From: Devosia lacusdianchii
GTDB taxonomy: Bacteria; Pseudomonadota; Alphaproteobacteria; Rhizobiales; Devosiaceae
Assembly (NCBI RefSeq): GCF_022429625.1
Contig: NZ_CP092483.1
Location: 1,178,001-1,242,000 of the forward strand
Direction: 5' to 3'
Length of the DNA: 64,000 nt
Shown: piece by piece, positions 34,283 to 43,096 of the stretch
Numbering within the stretch: position 1 is the stretch's first letter
Layout: each line of letters opens with the position of its first letter
Notes under the pieces: generated by a model
Seen by the model: the letters and a program-made list of their open reading frames with translations, nothing else
The model's database searches: none
Told to the model about the DNA's origin: nothing
Position numbers and translations under genes: made by a program

Positions 34283-35551
34283 ATGGATGCCATGACCCTT
34301 GCTTGCGGCCTCGACTTTGGCACGTCCAATTCGACCTTTGCGCGCGTCGACCAGCATGGGCATCCGCAATTGCTGGGGCTGGAGGACGGCAAGCCGACGA
34401 TCCCGAGCGTGATCTTCTTTGGCTTCGAGGATGACAGCCTGCATTTCGGGCGCCAGGCGGTGGCTGAATATGTCACGGGGGCCGAGGGCCGGCTGATGCG
34501 CTCGCTCAAGAGCGTGCTGGGCACGGGGCTGATTGGCGACACCACGCGGGTCAAGGCGCGCAGCTATGGATTTCTCGAAATTCTCGGCATTTTCATTGGC
34601 GAGTTGAAGCGGCGCGCCGAGAGCGAGCTGGGCGAGGGTGTCGACAGTGTGGTCTGCGGGCGGCCGGTGCATTTCGTCGATGACGATCCGGTCGCCGACG
34701 CAGCGGCGCAGAGCCAGCTTGAAGGCGCGGTGCGGGCACAGGGCTTCACGCATATCGATTTTCAGTTCGAGCCGATTGCGGCAGCGCTCGACTATGAGCG
34801 GCAGGTCAATTCGGAGCGGCTGGCACTGATCGTCGACCTCGGCGGCGGTACGTCGGACTTTTCGGTGGTGCGGGTATCGCCGGAGCGGGCGCGCGCCACC
34901 GACCGCAGTGCAGACATTCTGGCGACCGCTGGCGTGCACATCGGCGGCACCGATTTCGACCGGCTGCTGTCGATGACCAAGGTTATGCCGGAGCTTGGGC
35001 TGGGCACCATGAACAAGGACGGCAAGCGGCACCTGCCGGTCGCCCCCTATTACGACCTCTCGACCTGGCATCGTATCAATCGGCTCTACAATGCCCAGAC
35101 GCTGCGCGACCTGCGTGGCACCAAGCGTGAGGCGCGGGCGCCCGAGCGGGTGGAGATGATGATTGAACTGATCGAGGATCGGCTGGGGCATCGGCTGGTC
35201 GGCGCGGTGGAAGCGGCCAAGATTGCGCTGTCGGATGTCGAGGCGACGGAGTTCGCCTTTCCGGTGCGCGAGCGCAGCATCGAAACCGTGATGACGATCA
35301 ATGACTTGACCACGGCCCTGGCCAGCTCGGTGGAACGCATTGAATCAACGATTGAAGAAACGCTGCGGCGGGCGGGAATTGGCGCCGACGCAGTGGATAG
35401 CCTGATTCTGACGGGCGGCTCGACGCAGGTGCCCGCTATCGCTGGACGGCTGGAGGCGCTGTTCCCCGAGGCGGATTTGGTGCGTACGGACGTGTTGGGC
35501 AGCGTGGGGTTGGGACTGGCAATGGATGCGAAGCGGAAGTTTGGGGGGTAG
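34283..35551 (+). CDS. Hsp70-family protein (YegD-like), lacking a substrate domain
   Basis: 422 residues from the ATG at 34283 (34292 is a close alternative). The actin-like ATPase motifs are intact: G-L-D-F-G-T-S-N-S-T-F at the start, I-V-D-L-G-G-G-T-S-D-F-S-V-V near residue 185, G-T-D-F-D near residue 230 and L-T-G-G-S-T-Q-V-P near residue 375. There is no C-terminal peptide-binding or lid domain, so it resembles E. coli YegD rather than DnaK. Its client is unknown. It lies upstream of the GTA cluster, but a functional link is not shown. Confidence 0.88.
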   Translation: MDAMTLACGLDFGTSNSTFARVDQHGHPQLLGLEDGKPTIPSVIFFGFEDDSLHFGRQAVAEYVTGAEGRLMRSLKSVLGTGLIGDTTRVKARSYGFLEILGIFIGELKRRAESELGEGVDSVVCGRPVHFVDDDPVADAAAQSQLEGAVRAQGFTHIDFQFEPIAAALDYERQVNSERLALIVDLGGGTSDFSVVRVSPERARATDRSADILATAGVHIGGTDFDRLLSMTKVMPELGLGTMNKDGKRHLPVAPYYDLSTWHRINRLYNAQTLRDLRGTKREARAPERVEMMIELIEDRLGHRLVGAVEAAKIALSDVEATEFAFPVRERSIETVMTINDLTTALASSVERIESTIEETLRRAGIGADAVDSLILTGGSTQVPAIAGRLEALFPEADLVRTDVLGSVGLGLAMDAKRKFGG

Positions 35552-35691
35552 GGGGACGTTCAGGGTCCCGTGGGGCAGCCCACACTTCCCGCCACAGATG
35601 AACGCCAGTTAAACGACCCGGCCCCCAACGGTTCAGGCCGCCCATGGCATTTGCTCGATCAACCCGTGAAACAGTTGTCGAGGAGACGACC

Positions 35692-36078
35692 ATGACGTTC
35701 GTGAAAACCATCGCCGCCGCGGCATTGACCCTGTTTGTCGCCGCACCCGCTTTCGCTGGGGATCTGACCCCGGTCGGCACCTGGCAGACCTCAACCGGTG
35801 AGTCGCGCTACACAGTGAGCTATTGCGGCGACGGCACCCAGCTTTGTGCCAAGCTCACCTGGCTGCGCAAGGATGCCCAGACGCCGGAAAACCTGGCGCT
35901 GCTCAACAAATATGTGGTGCAGGGCGCCAAGGCGACGGCCGAGAACAAGTGGCGTGGCACCGTAAGATATGACGGCCACACCGTTTCCGGCTCGGTGACG
36001 CTGGTCAGTGACGACAGGCTTTCGCTATCGGGCTGCCAGTTGATCGCCTGCCAGAAGGTGGATTTCTTCCGGCTTTGA
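35692..36078 (+). CDS. Secreted DUF2147 protein
   Basis: 128 residues from the ATG at 35692, preceded by AGGAG. A signal peptide (V-K-T-I-A-A-A-A-L-T-L-F-V-A-A-P-A-F-A) is followed by the DUF2147 beta-sheet domain: G-T-W-Q-T-S-x-G-E-S-R-Y, L-C-A-K-L-T-W-L and a W-R-G-T-V-x-Y-D-G strand, ending in two cysteines near the C-terminus. Periplasmic location is expected. The family has lipid-binding-like folds but no assigned activity. Confidence 0.85.
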   Translation: MTFVKTIAAAALTLFVAAPAFAGDLTPVGTWQTSTGESRYTVSYCGDGTQLCAKLTWLRKDAQTPENLALLNKYVVQGAKATAENKWRGTVRYDGHTVSGSVTLVSDDRLSLSGCQLIACQKVDFFRL

Positions 36079-36108
36079 GTGAGCTGCCTGCGCGGTTCCC
36101 ACTCACGC

Positions 36109-36195
36109 GATCGTCACCCTCGGGCTTGACCCGAGGGGGCTACACTTGCCGTGCTTAGGCGCAGAGCCCTCGGGTCAAGCCCGAGGGTGACGATC
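36109..36195. repeat. Palindromic element, class B copy 1
   Basis: Perfect 29-base inverted repeats (36109-36137 and 36167-36195) around a 29-base loop, in the 262-base spacer in front of the GTA cluster. The same arm sequence recurs at 42979-43064 and, with changes, at 63708-63800. No CtrA site or other promoter signal is clear in this spacer. Confidence 0.75.
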
Positions 36196-36340
36196 TGTGG
36201 GTGGCGAGCGCCACTCCAACAGCAAGAAACTTATCCATCTAATCCCCGCGTGACGCTGGTCCTGTATAGTTCAGGCATGGTCGGAAAAGTGGGTGAGGCG
36301 GCGATGAGCCGGTTGCCCCTTTAGAGCAGCCGAGGATTTC

Positions 36341-36763
36341 ATGACAGCGCCAAAACCTCACGACAGCCGTGATTGGGTGGCGATCCGCCGCGCCTATGAG
36401 CATGGCGAAGAAACCATCCGCGAAATCTGCGTGCGTTTCGGCGTGACCAAGGGCTCGCTCGAAAATCGTTACCGCAAGGAGCGCTGGATTTCGCGACTGG
36501 CCAACAAGGCCAACAGGCAGCGTTCCACTCTGGGGCGGCTCTTTGCCGTGTTGGAAAGACAGGTGACCAAGCTCGCCAATACGAGTGGCGAAACGCTGGG
36601 CGACAAGGAAGCACAACAATTGACCGAACTGATCAAGAACTTCGACAAGATCTCAACCATTGCCAACGAGGAGACGAAGGTGGATGCACCGCGAGAGAAG
36701 CGCGACATGCGCGACATTCGCGACAAGCTGGCCAAACGAATTGACCAGTTCAACCGCCGTTGA
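36341..36763 (+). CDS. GTA terminase small subunit-like protein (gp1)
   Basis: 140 residues, very basic and helical. The N-terminal part has a putative helix-turn-helix (I-R-E-I-C-V-R-F-G-V-T-K-G-S-L-E-N-R-Y) followed by a long coiled-coil-like helix region, fitting a small terminase. Small terminases recognise or present DNA to the large terminase. Position as first gene of the cluster, just before the large terminase, supports it; sequence recognition alone is moderate. The start of the next gene overlaps its end. Confidence 0.6.
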   Translation: MTAPKPHDSRDWVAIRRAYEHGEETIREICVRFGVTKGSLENRYRKERWISRLANKANRQRSTLGRLFAVLERQVTKLANTSGETLGDKEAQQLTELIKNFDKISTIANEETKVDAPREKRDMRDIRDKLAKRIDQFNRR

Positions 36764-37997
36764 GGGCGCCGTTGTCGTCGCTGCCCTCTCCGACGACGAG
36801 GCCTATAATCGATACTTCGATTGGTCGGAGTGGGCCTATGATCAGCAAAGGGAGCCGGATGGAAACTGGACGACCTGGCTGTTCATGGGCGGGCGCGGTT
36901 GCGGCAAGACGCGAACCGGAGCCGAGTGGGTTCGACGCCTCGTTGCTCGCAAGGTTTCGCCGATCGCGCTGGTAGGCGAAACTATGGTGGAGGCGATGGC
37001 GGTGATGGTCCGCGGGCCAAGCGGCATTTTGTCGGTATGCCGTGACGACGAGCGGCCGACAATTCGCGGTGCACAGCTCATCTGGAGGAATGGCGTGGAA
37101 GCCACGCTATTCTCGGCCTCTGATCCGGATCGTTTCCGCGGCCCGCAATTTGCGGCCGCCTGGTGCGACGAGGTCGCCAAATGGCCCAATGCCGAGGCGG
37201 CCTGGGATATGTTGCAATTTGCCCTGCGGCTTGGTGACAAGCCCCAGCAACTGGCAACGACGACGCCAAGGCCGACAGCATTGCTGCGTCGCCTGATTGG
37301 CGACCCGCGCACGGTGGTTAGCCGGATGCGGACCGAAGATAATAAGGCGCATCTGGCTCCCGACTTCATGGAAGAGGTGGTTGGCCGCTACCGCGGCTCG
37401 GTGCTGGGGCGGCAGGAACTGGATGGGGAATTGATCGAGGATATGCCCGACGCCTTGTGGCAGCGGAGCATGTTTAGGCGGTTTGACGGCGGGGACATTG
37501 GCCGGATCGTCGTGGCGGTCGATCCGCCGGTGACGGGAACCGCGCGATCGGATGCTTGCGGCATTGTGGTGGCGGGCCGGGTCGGCGACGGCGTGGTGAT
37601 ACTGGAAGATCGGACGCTGAAACCGGCGGCGCCGCTGGACTGGGCGCGGCGGGCAGTGGCGGCGTTCGAGGCGCATGGGGCCGATGCCATCGTGGTCGAG
37701 GTCAACCAGGGCGGTGATCTGGTGCAACAGCTGATCGGGCAGGTTGACGCCAAGGTGCCGGTGCGCGCGGTGCGGGCGAACAGGGGCAAGTGGCTGCGGG
37801 CGGAGCCGGTGGCCGCGCTCTATGGGCGCGGGCTGGTGCGCCATGTCGATGGGCTGACGGCGCTGGAGGATGAGATGTGCGCGTTTGGGCCGGATGGCAA
37901 GAGTGACGGGCATTCGCCCGACCGCGTGGATGCGCTGGTGTGGGCGGTGACGGATTTGCTGCTGAACGAGAGCCGACCACGCGTGCGGGGGCTTTAG
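36741..37997 (+). CDS. GTA terminase large subunit (gp2)
   Basis: About 418 residues from TTG 36741; the frame opens at 36660, and the true start is not certain. The Walker A motif G-G-R-G-C-G-K-T places the lysine at residue 56 and is followed by R-T-G-A-E-W; the Walker B-like segment reads F-A-A-A-W-C-D-E. The C-terminal nuclease half (V-A-V-D-P-P-V-T-G ... P-D-R-V-D-A-L-V-W-A) keeps acidic residues for DNA cleavage. It powers packaging of host DNA into GTA heads. The overlap with gp1 suggests coupling. Confidence 0.88.
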   Translation: MTSSTAVEGAVVVAALSDDEAYNRYFDWSEWAYDQQREPDGNWTTWLFMGGRGCGKTRTGAEWVRRLVARKVSPIALVGETMVEAMAVMVRGPSGILSVCRDDERPTIRGAQLIWRNGVEATLFSASDPDRFRGPQFAAAWCDEVAKWPNAEAAWDMLQFALRLGDKPQQLATTTPRPTALLRRLIGDPRTVVSRMRTEDNKAHLAPDFMEEVVGRYRGSVLGRQELDGELIEDMPDALWQRSMFRRFDGGDIGRIVVAVDPPVTGTARSDACGIVVAGRVGDGVVILEDRTLKPAAPLDWARRAVAAFEAHGADAIVVEVNQGGDLVQQLIGQVDAKVPVRAVRANRGKWLRAEPVAALYGRGLVRHVDGLTALEDEMCAFGPDGKSDGHSPDRVDALVWAVTDLLLNESRPRVRGL

Positions 37998-38017
37998 GTA
38001 TTGCCACCGTGTAGTCA

Positions 38018-38173
38018 GTCGACACCCTCCCCGTTGTGGGGAGGGATCAAGGGTGGGGGTGGGCCACACCCACCGGACTCGTGGAGAGATACCCCCACCC
38101 TGCTCGATTTACGGACTTCGCTGACGCTAAGTCCTATCTCGCTTCCCTTCCCACAAGGGGGAGGGTGACCGAC
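38018..38173. repeat. Palindromic element, class A copy 2, between gp2 and gp3
   Basis: The spacer between the terminase and portal genes is almost entirely this element: CCTCCCC/GGGGAGG pairs near both ends and a 27-base core at 38083-38109 identical to the copy at 34070-34096. No gene is present in the spacer. Confidence 0.8.
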
Positions 38174-38206
38174 GGATAGGTCACTGCTCGCTATAGGAAC
38201 AGCAAC

Positions 38207-39361
38207 ATGCCGAACTGGATCAGCCGCCTGCTGGGCGGGCAGACAAACACGCCCGCCGAACGGAAATCGGGCAATGGGCAGACGCTCCTCAGCCTTAGCC
38301 AGCTTGGGGCGGCCCAATGGAGCAATCGGGGTTTTGTGAGCCTGGTCAACCAGGGCTTTGCGCGGAACCCTGTCGTGTATCGTTGCGTGCGGCTGATCGC
38401 CGAGACGGCCAACCGGGTGCCGCTGGTGGTGCAGGAGAATGGCCGGCGCGTCGACGAACATCCACTGGCGACGCTGCTGGCGCGGCCCAATGGGCGGCAA
38501 TCGGGCGGGGAAATGCTGGAGGCGGTCTATGCTTATCTGCAGACGGCGGGGAATGCCTATCTGCAGGCGGGGCTGGTCGATGGCGAGGTCAAGGGACTGT
38601 TCTGCCTGCGGCCGGATCGCATGAAGGTGGTGGCTGGCGGTGATGGCTGGCCGATCGCTTATGACTATACAGCCGGAGGGCGCACCCTGCGGCTGCGGCA
38701 GGACGAGGGCGTGGTGCCTTCCGTGCTGCACATGGCGCTGTTTCATCCGCTTGACGACCACTACGGCATGGCTCCGCTCGAGGCGGCGCAGACCAGCCTC
38801 GATATTCACAATGCCGCCGGGCAATGGAACAAGGCGCTGCTCGACAATGCGGCACGGCCATCGGGGGCGCTGGTCTATTCCACCAGCAATGGCAGCCTGA
38901 CCGAGGATCAGTTCGATAGGCTCAAGGCCGAGCTGGAGGAGAATTTCTCCGGGGCGGGCAATGCCGGGCGGCCGATGCTGCTCGAAGGCGGGCTCGACTG
39001 GCGGGCGATGGCGCTATCGCCGCGCGACATGGACTTCATCGAGGCCAAGCATGCCGCGGCGCGGGATATCGCGCTGGCCTTCGGCGTACCGCCCATGCTG
39101 CTCGGCATACCCGGCGACAACACCTACGCCAACCTGGCCGAGGCTAATCGGGCGCTGTGGCGGCAGACGCTGATCCCGCTGGTGGTGCGGGTGGCGGACG
39201 AACTGAGCAATTGGTTGTCGCCGGGCTTTGGAGGGGCGGTGGTGGTGCCGGATTTCGACGGGGTCGAGGCGCTGGCCGAGGATCGTGCGGCGCTGTGGAG
39301 CCGGGTTGGGGCGGCGGAGTTTTTGAGCGACGCAGAGAAGCGGGCGATGTTGGGGGTTTGA
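38207..39361 (+). CDS. GTA portal protein (gp3, HK97 family)
   Basis: 384 residues. It carries the HK97-portal landmarks: R-N-P-V-V-Y-R-C-V-R-L-I-A-E-T-A near residue 50, L-E-A-V-Y-A-Y-L-Q-T-A-G-N-A-Y near residue 105 and D-F-I-E-A-K-H-A-A-A-R-D-I-A-L-A-F-G-V-P-P near residue 285. Twelve copies form the ring through which DNA enters the capsid. It directly precedes the DUF6127-like gene; a palindromic element separates it from gp2. Confidence 0.92.
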   Translation: MPNWISRLLGGQTNTPAERKSGNGQTLLSLSQLGAAQWSNRGFVSLVNQGFARNPVVYRCVRLIAETANRVPLVVQENGRRVDEHPLATLLARPNGRQSGGEMLEAVYAYLQTAGNAYLQAGLVDGEVKGLFCLRPDRMKVVAGGDGWPIAYDYTAGGRTLRLRQDEGVVPSVLHMALFHPLDDHYGMAPLEAAQTSLDIHNAAGQWNKALLDNAARPSGALVYSTSNGSLTEDQFDRLKAELEENFSGAGNAGRPMLLEGGLDWRAMALSPRDMDFIEAKHAAARDIALAFGVPPMLLGIPGDNTYANLAEANRALWRQTLIPLVVRVADELSNWLSPGFGGAVVVPDFDGVEALAEDRAALWSRVGAAEFLSDAEKRAMLGV

Positions 39362-39363
39362 TT

Positions 39364-39552
39364 ATGGACGACCTAACCAAAACGGTCATCGAGCGGGGTG
39401 ATCTCGCACACCTCGCGCTGTTTCTCTGGGCGAGTGGCGCGAGTGCCCTTCTCGTGTGGAGCCTGCGGGAGATGGCCAAGGTGAATCAACACTTCAACGA
39501 GTTCGTGCAGGAGATCGCGAATTTGAATCGGCTTTTCAGGAAGGACGAGTAA
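39364..39552 (+). CDS. Small GTA membrane protein (DUF6127-like)
   Basis: 62 residues from the ATG at 39364, three bases after the portal stop. One membrane helix (L-A-L-F-L-W-A-S-G-A-S-A-L-L-V-W-S-L) lies at residues ~17-34, followed by a short helix. It corresponds in position to the small gene found between portal and protease in GTA clusters. The role is unknown. Confidence 0.6.
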   Translation: MDDLTKTVIERGDLAHLALFLWASGASALLVWSLREMAKVNQHFNEFVQEIANLNRLFRKDE

Positions 39553-39556
39553 CGCC

Positions 39557-39685
39557 ATGGCCAACAAGCACAATCGTGAAAATGCGCAGCAGACGTTCCG
39601 GCAGTTTGTCTGGAATTTGGCGGGAACGCTGGCCAGCTCGAAGGCTGGGGGCAAGACTGCGGCCAAGCCGGTGGGCAAGCGCTGA
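39557..39685 (+). CDS. 42-residue GTA mini-gene
   Basis: A 42-codon frame between the DUF6127-like gene and the prohead protease gene, and shorter than most gene finders accept. It begins ATG four bases after the previous stop codon, and its TGA shares a base with the next ATG. The peptide starts MANKHNRENAQQ, has F-R-Q-F-V-W-N-L-A-G-T-L-A and a lysine/alanine-rich end. The tight fit on both sides, with no slack, argues for a real gene. No homologue is recognised. Confidence 0.5.
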   Translation: MANKHNRENAQQTFRQFVWNLAGTLASSKAGGKTAAKPVGKR

Positions 39686-40161
39686 TGGCCTCCATTCCCA
39701 TTGATGGGGACGGGCGGTTTTCGGGCTATGCGAGCGTGTTCAACCGGGTCGATGCCGGCGGCGATATCGTCATGCCGGGGGCGTTTGCCAAGAGCCTGAC
39801 GAAACGGCGCGATCGCATCCGATTGCTGTTTCAGCATGACCCCAAGGAGCCGGTCGGCACCTGGGAGGCGATCGGCGAGGACAGCCATGGGCTGTTCGTA
39901 GCCGGACGGCTGGTGGCGGGCGTCGAGCGGGCCGATGCGCTGCGGCGGCTGATCGAGGACGGCGCGCTTGATGGGCTCTCCATCGGCTTCCGCACCGTCA
40001 AGGCCACCCGCGAGGGCGGCAAGCGCAAGCTCTGGCAGATCGACCTGTTCGAAATTTCGATCGTGACTTTTCCGATGATGGAGGACGCGCGGATTGCGCC
40101 CTCATCGCTTTCGACCGGCGCCGCCATTGCGGCCGCCACCCAAACCATCCGCAACCGATAA
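39685..40161 (+). CDS. HK97-type prohead protease (gp4)
   Basis: 158 residues. The family signatures are F-S-G-Y-A-S-V-F-N-R-V-D near residue 13, a L-F-Q-H-D histidine near residue 53 and D-G-L-S-I-G-F with the serine near residue 95. It cleaves scaffold and capsid precursors during head maturation. The gene overlaps the 42-residue mini-gene by one base and is followed by the capsid gene. Confidence 0.9.
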   Translation: MASIPIDGDGRFSGYASVFNRVDAGGDIVMPGAFAKSLTKRRDRIRLLFQHDPKEPVGTWEAIGEDSHGLFVAGRLVAGVERADALRRLIEDGALDGLSIGFRTVKATREGGKRKLWQIDLFEISIVTFPMMEDARIAPSSLSTGAAIAAATQTIRNR

Positions 40162-40171
40162 GGACATCTGC

Positions 40172-41392
40172 ATGGATATGACCAGTGACGGCCTTGAAAC
40201 CAAGGCCGGCGCGGGGAGCGATATTGGCGCTCTCTTCGCCGAATTCTCGCATGCCTTCGAGGAGTTCAAGGCAACCAACGACCAGCGCCTGGGCGAACTG
40301 GAAAAGCGCGGCTCGGCCGATGGCCTGCTGGAAGGCAAGCTGGATCGGCTGAATGCCGTGCTCGATGGCCAGAAGGCGGCCATGGATCGCGCGCTCGTCG
40401 ACCGTGCCCGTCCGCTGCTCGACGGCAAGGCCGTGCATCTGGACCGCGAATACAAGGAAGCGTTCAGCGCCTATGTGAAGCGCGGCGAGGAAAAGGCGCT
40501 GTCGACTGGCGTCGGCGCCGATGGCGGCTATGTGGTGCCATCAGAGACCGAGACCGAAATCACCCGGCTGATGACGGCGGTATCGCCGATCCGCGCCATT
40601 GCCGGCGTGCGGCAGGTGTCTGGCGCCGTCTACAAGCGGCCGATTTCGGTGACGGGGCCGGCAGTTGGCTGGGTGGGCGAGACGGCGGCACGGCCGACCA
40701 CCAATAGCCAGACGCTGGCCGAGCTGAGCTACCCGACCATGGAACTCTATGCCATGCCGGCGGCCACGTCGGCGTTCCTCGACGATGCGGCCGTGGATGT
40801 CGGCCAGTGGATTGCCGACGAGGTCAACGCAGCCTTTGCGGCGCAGGAAACCACCGCCTTCGTCACCGGCGATGGCGTCAACAAGCCCAAGGGCTTCCTG
40901 ACGGCAACGGCGGTGGCGGAGACGAGCTGGAGCTGGGGCAATCTGGGCTATATCCCCACTGGCGTAGCCGGCGCGCTGCCGGCCAGCAATGCCAGCGACG
41001 TGCTGATCGATCTGGTCTATGCGCTCAAGGCCGGCTATCGCCAGAACGCCAGCTGGGTGATGAACCGCAAGGTGCAGGGCGCACTGCGCAAGCTCAAGGA
41101 TGCCGACGGCAATTACCTGTGGCAGCCGGCAGCGACCGCTGATGGCAAGGCGCGCCTGATGGGGTTCGAGCTGGTCGAGGCCGAGGATATGCCCAATATC
41201 GGGGCGAACTCGCTGTCGATTGCGTTCGGCGACTTCCGCCGGGGCTATCTGATTGTGGATCGCCAGGGCGTGAGCGTGCTGCGCGATCCGTTCAGCAGCA
41301 AGCCGTATGTGCTGTTCTACACGACCAAGCGTGTTGGTGGCGGCATTGCGGATTTTGACGCGATCAAGCTGCTGAAATTCGCCGTCTCGTAG
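40172..41392 (+). CDS. GTA major capsid protein (gp5, HK97 fold)
   Basis: 406 residues from the ATG at 40172, with AAGGA eight bases upstream. The first ~100 residues are a charged helical delta domain; the HK97 core follows from G-A-D-G-G-Y-V-V-P-S-E-T-E-T-E-I (residue ~115) through the P-loop and E-loop regions to L-L-K-F-A-V-S at the end. The protease likely removes the N-terminal part. The two REP-like palindromes follow it. Confidence 0.93.
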   Translation: MDMTSDGLETKAGAGSDIGALFAEFSHAFEEFKATNDQRLGELEKRGSADGLLEGKLDRLNAVLDGQKAAMDRALVDRARPLLDGKAVHLDREYKEAFSAYVKRGEEKALSTGVGADGGYVVPSETETEITRLMTAVSPIRAIAGVRQVSGAVYKRPISVTGPAVGWVGETAARPTTNSQTLAELSYPTMELYAMPAATSAFLDDAAVDVGQWIADEVNAAFAAQETTAFVTGDGVNKPKGFLTATAVAETSWSWGNLGYIPTGVAGALPASNASDVLIDLVYALKAGYRQNASWVMNRKVQGALRKLKDADGNYLWQPAATADGKARLMGFELVEAEDMPNIGANSLSIAFGDFRRGYLIVDRQGVSVLRDPFSSKPYVLFYTTKRVGGGIADFDAIKLLKFAVS

Positions 41393-41404
41393 CGGCTCCG
41401 TTCC

Positions 41405-41490
41405 GCCGTCATTGCCCGGCTTGTCCGGGCAATCCATGCAGCAGCAAAGGCTGAGCGATGGACCACCCGGACAAGCCGGGTGGTGACGGC
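41405..41490. repeat. Palindromic element, class E, between gp5 and gp6
   Basis: Imperfect inverted repeats of about 32 bases (41405-41436 and 41459-41490) built from GCCCGGCTTGTCCGGGC-type sequence. It is the first of two repeats that together fill the 264-base gap between capsid and connector genes. Confidence 0.7.
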
Positions 41491-41521
41491 GTGGAGGGGC
41501 CTGAGCCTGCCACACACGCGG

Positions 41522-41617
41522 TGTCATGCCGGCGCAGGCCGGAATCCAGGCGCGGGGCCTCGGGCTGGGTGATGCGGCGGACCACGGACATGGATTCCGG
41601 CCTGCGCCGGAATGACA
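41522..41617. repeat. Palindromic element, class D copy 1, between gp5 and gp6
   Basis: Arms of 27 bases (41522-41548 and 41591-41617) with one mismatch. The class recurs with sequence changes at 43522-43621. No gene is seen in this gap. Confidence 0.75.
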
Positions 41618-41656
41618 TCGGGGCTAGGGCTCCCACAAAAACCAAAAGGCACAACA

Positions 41657-42223
41657 ATGACTTCCTACCTTCTCGCGGGGCCCGCGGAGGAGCCGGTTTC
41701 GCTTGTCGAGGCCAAGGCGTTTCTGAAGGTCGATGACACGGCTGAAGACGGATTGATCACGACGCTGATCGGGGCGGCGCGGCTGCATATCGAGGGTGTG
41801 ACGGGCAGGGCGCTGCTGGCGCAGAGCTGGCGCGTGGTGCTCGATGACTGGCCGGCGAGCCGGACAGTCAAGCTGCCGGTAACGCCGTTCATTGAAGTGA
41901 CCGAGATCACCGCGTTCGACGCGGCGGGCGGGGCGCATCTGGTGCCGCTGGCGCAGTTCATGAGCGAGCCGGACCGGCTGCTGCTGCCGGCCGATGTGGC
42001 GGGCATGCCCGCATTACGCGAGCGGCAGGGGATCGAGATCGACTATGTCGCGGGGTTCGGCACCGAGCCAGGCGATGTTCCCCGCGATATCCGCCAGGCG
42101 CTGCTGGTGCTCGTCGCCTATTGGTTCGAACATCGCGATGCGGTGATCGTGGCCGGTTCGGGCACTGTAGTGCCATCGGGCTTCGAGCGGCTGGTGGCCG
42201 CGCATAAGCGGGTGCGGCTGTGA
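41657..42223 (+). CDS. GTA head-tail connector protein (gp6)
   Basis: 188 residues. It shows the phage phiE125 gp8/HK97 gp6-like pattern: E-A-K-A-F-L-K-V-D-D-T-A-E-D-G-L-I-T-T-L-I near the start, and A-L-L-V-L-V-A-Y-W-F-E-H-R near residue 150. It should form the adaptor ring under the portal. Its stop overlaps the GTG start of gp7 by four bases. Confidence 0.88.
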   Translation: MTSYLLAGPAEEPVSLVEAKAFLKVDDTAEDGLITTLIGAARLHIEGVTGRALLAQSWRVVLDDWPASRTVKLPVTPFIEVTEITAFDAAGGAHLVPLAQFMSEPDRLLLPADVAGMPALRERQGIEIDYVAGFGTEPGDVPRDIRQALLVLVAYWFEHRDAVIVAGSGTVVPSGFERLVAAHKRVRL

Positions 42224-42561
42224 GCGAGCGGGTGCCGCCGATCGGCACATTGACGGATCGGGTGCAGCTCAAGCGGCGCGAGATGACCGGCGAGGACGAA
42301 GGCGGGCACGCCACGTTGTTCGTTCCGGTGACCAGCATCTGGGCCCGCGTGCGCAGCCTGAGCGGACGGCAGGGCACCAGCGCCGACGGGCGCGCGGTCG
42401 AGATTACGCATTCGGTCGTGCTGCGGTTTCGCACCGATGTAAAGCCAGGGGACCGAATGGTCTATCGCGGGCGGACACTCGATGTGGTGAGCGCTGCCGA
42501 CCTCAATGGGCGGCGGGCTTATCTGAGCTGCACCTGCAGCGAAACCAGTTTTACGGGGTAG
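42220..42561 (+). CDS. GTA head closure protein (gp7)
   Basis: 113 residues from a GTG start that overlaps gp6. It matches the TIGR01563-type head-tail joining family: L-T-D-R-V-Q-L-K-R-R-E near residue 10 and an S-I-W-A-R-V-R-S-L-S-G segment. Likely the stopper of the capsid portal channel. Three bases separate it from gp8. Confidence 0.88.
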   Translation: MSERVPPIGTLTDRVQLKRREMTGEDEGGHATLFVPVTSIWARVRSLSGRQGTSADGRAVEITHSVVLRFRTDVKPGDRMVYRGRTLDVVSAADLNGRRAYLSCTCSETSFTG

Positions 42562-42564
42562 ACC

Positions 42565-42954
42565 ATGCATCCGATCAGCCTGTTGCAGGGCGCGCTGGTG
42601 ACGGCGCTGAAGAGCGACGCGGCGCTGGCGGCGCTGGTGGGGAATGCTGTGTTCGACGCGGCGCCCAAGGGCAGGGCGGCGCCCTATGTGGTGATCGCCA
42701 GGCACGATGTGCTCACGCGCGATGGCGATGCGGCGCCGGGCCAGGAGCATCGGATGCTGCTGCATTGCTGGGGCGACCAGCCGAGTCGCAAGCGGGCGCT
42801 GGACATGGCCGAACGGGTGATCGCGGTGGCGCTGGGGCTGACGGCGGTGGGGCTTGTCGTGACGCATCGCGAGCATGTGCGGACCGAGACGGTGATCGAC
42901 GATGACACCGGGTGGGCTCGGGCGGCGGTGACGCTGCGGTTTATGAGCGAGTAG
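42565..42954 (+). CDS. GTA tail terminator-like protein (DUF3168, gp8)
   Basis: 129 residues with the DUF3168 pattern: A-L-V-T-A-L-K-S-D-A-A-L-A-A-L-V-G near the start and G-A-A-P-Y-V-V-I-A-R in the middle. Such proteins cap the tail at the head end. A palindromic element follows, separating it from the tail tube gene. Confidence 0.88.
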   Translation: MHPISLLQGALVTALKSDAALAALVGNAVFDAAPKGRAAPYVVIARHDVLTRDGDAAPGQEHRMLLHCWGDQPSRKRALDMAERVIAVALGLTAVGLVVTHREHVRTETVIDDDTGWARAAVTLRFMSE

Positions 42955-42978
42955 GCCGCGTTAGCCACGCCAACTGCG

Positions 42979-43064
42979 CGTCACCCTCGGGCCTGACCCG
43001 AGGGCACTGCACTCAACCGACGTACAGCAAGTTTAGAGCCCTCGGGTCAAGCCCGAGGGTGACG
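42979..43064. repeat. Palindromic element, class B copy 2, between gp8 and gp9
   Basis: Arms of 26 bases (42979-43004 and 43039-43064) with one or two mismatches, matching the element at 36109-36195. It occupies the gap before the tail tube gene. Confidence 0.78.
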
Positions 43065-43096
43065 ATCCAATTTGCGGAAAGTTCGGAGACAATCAC

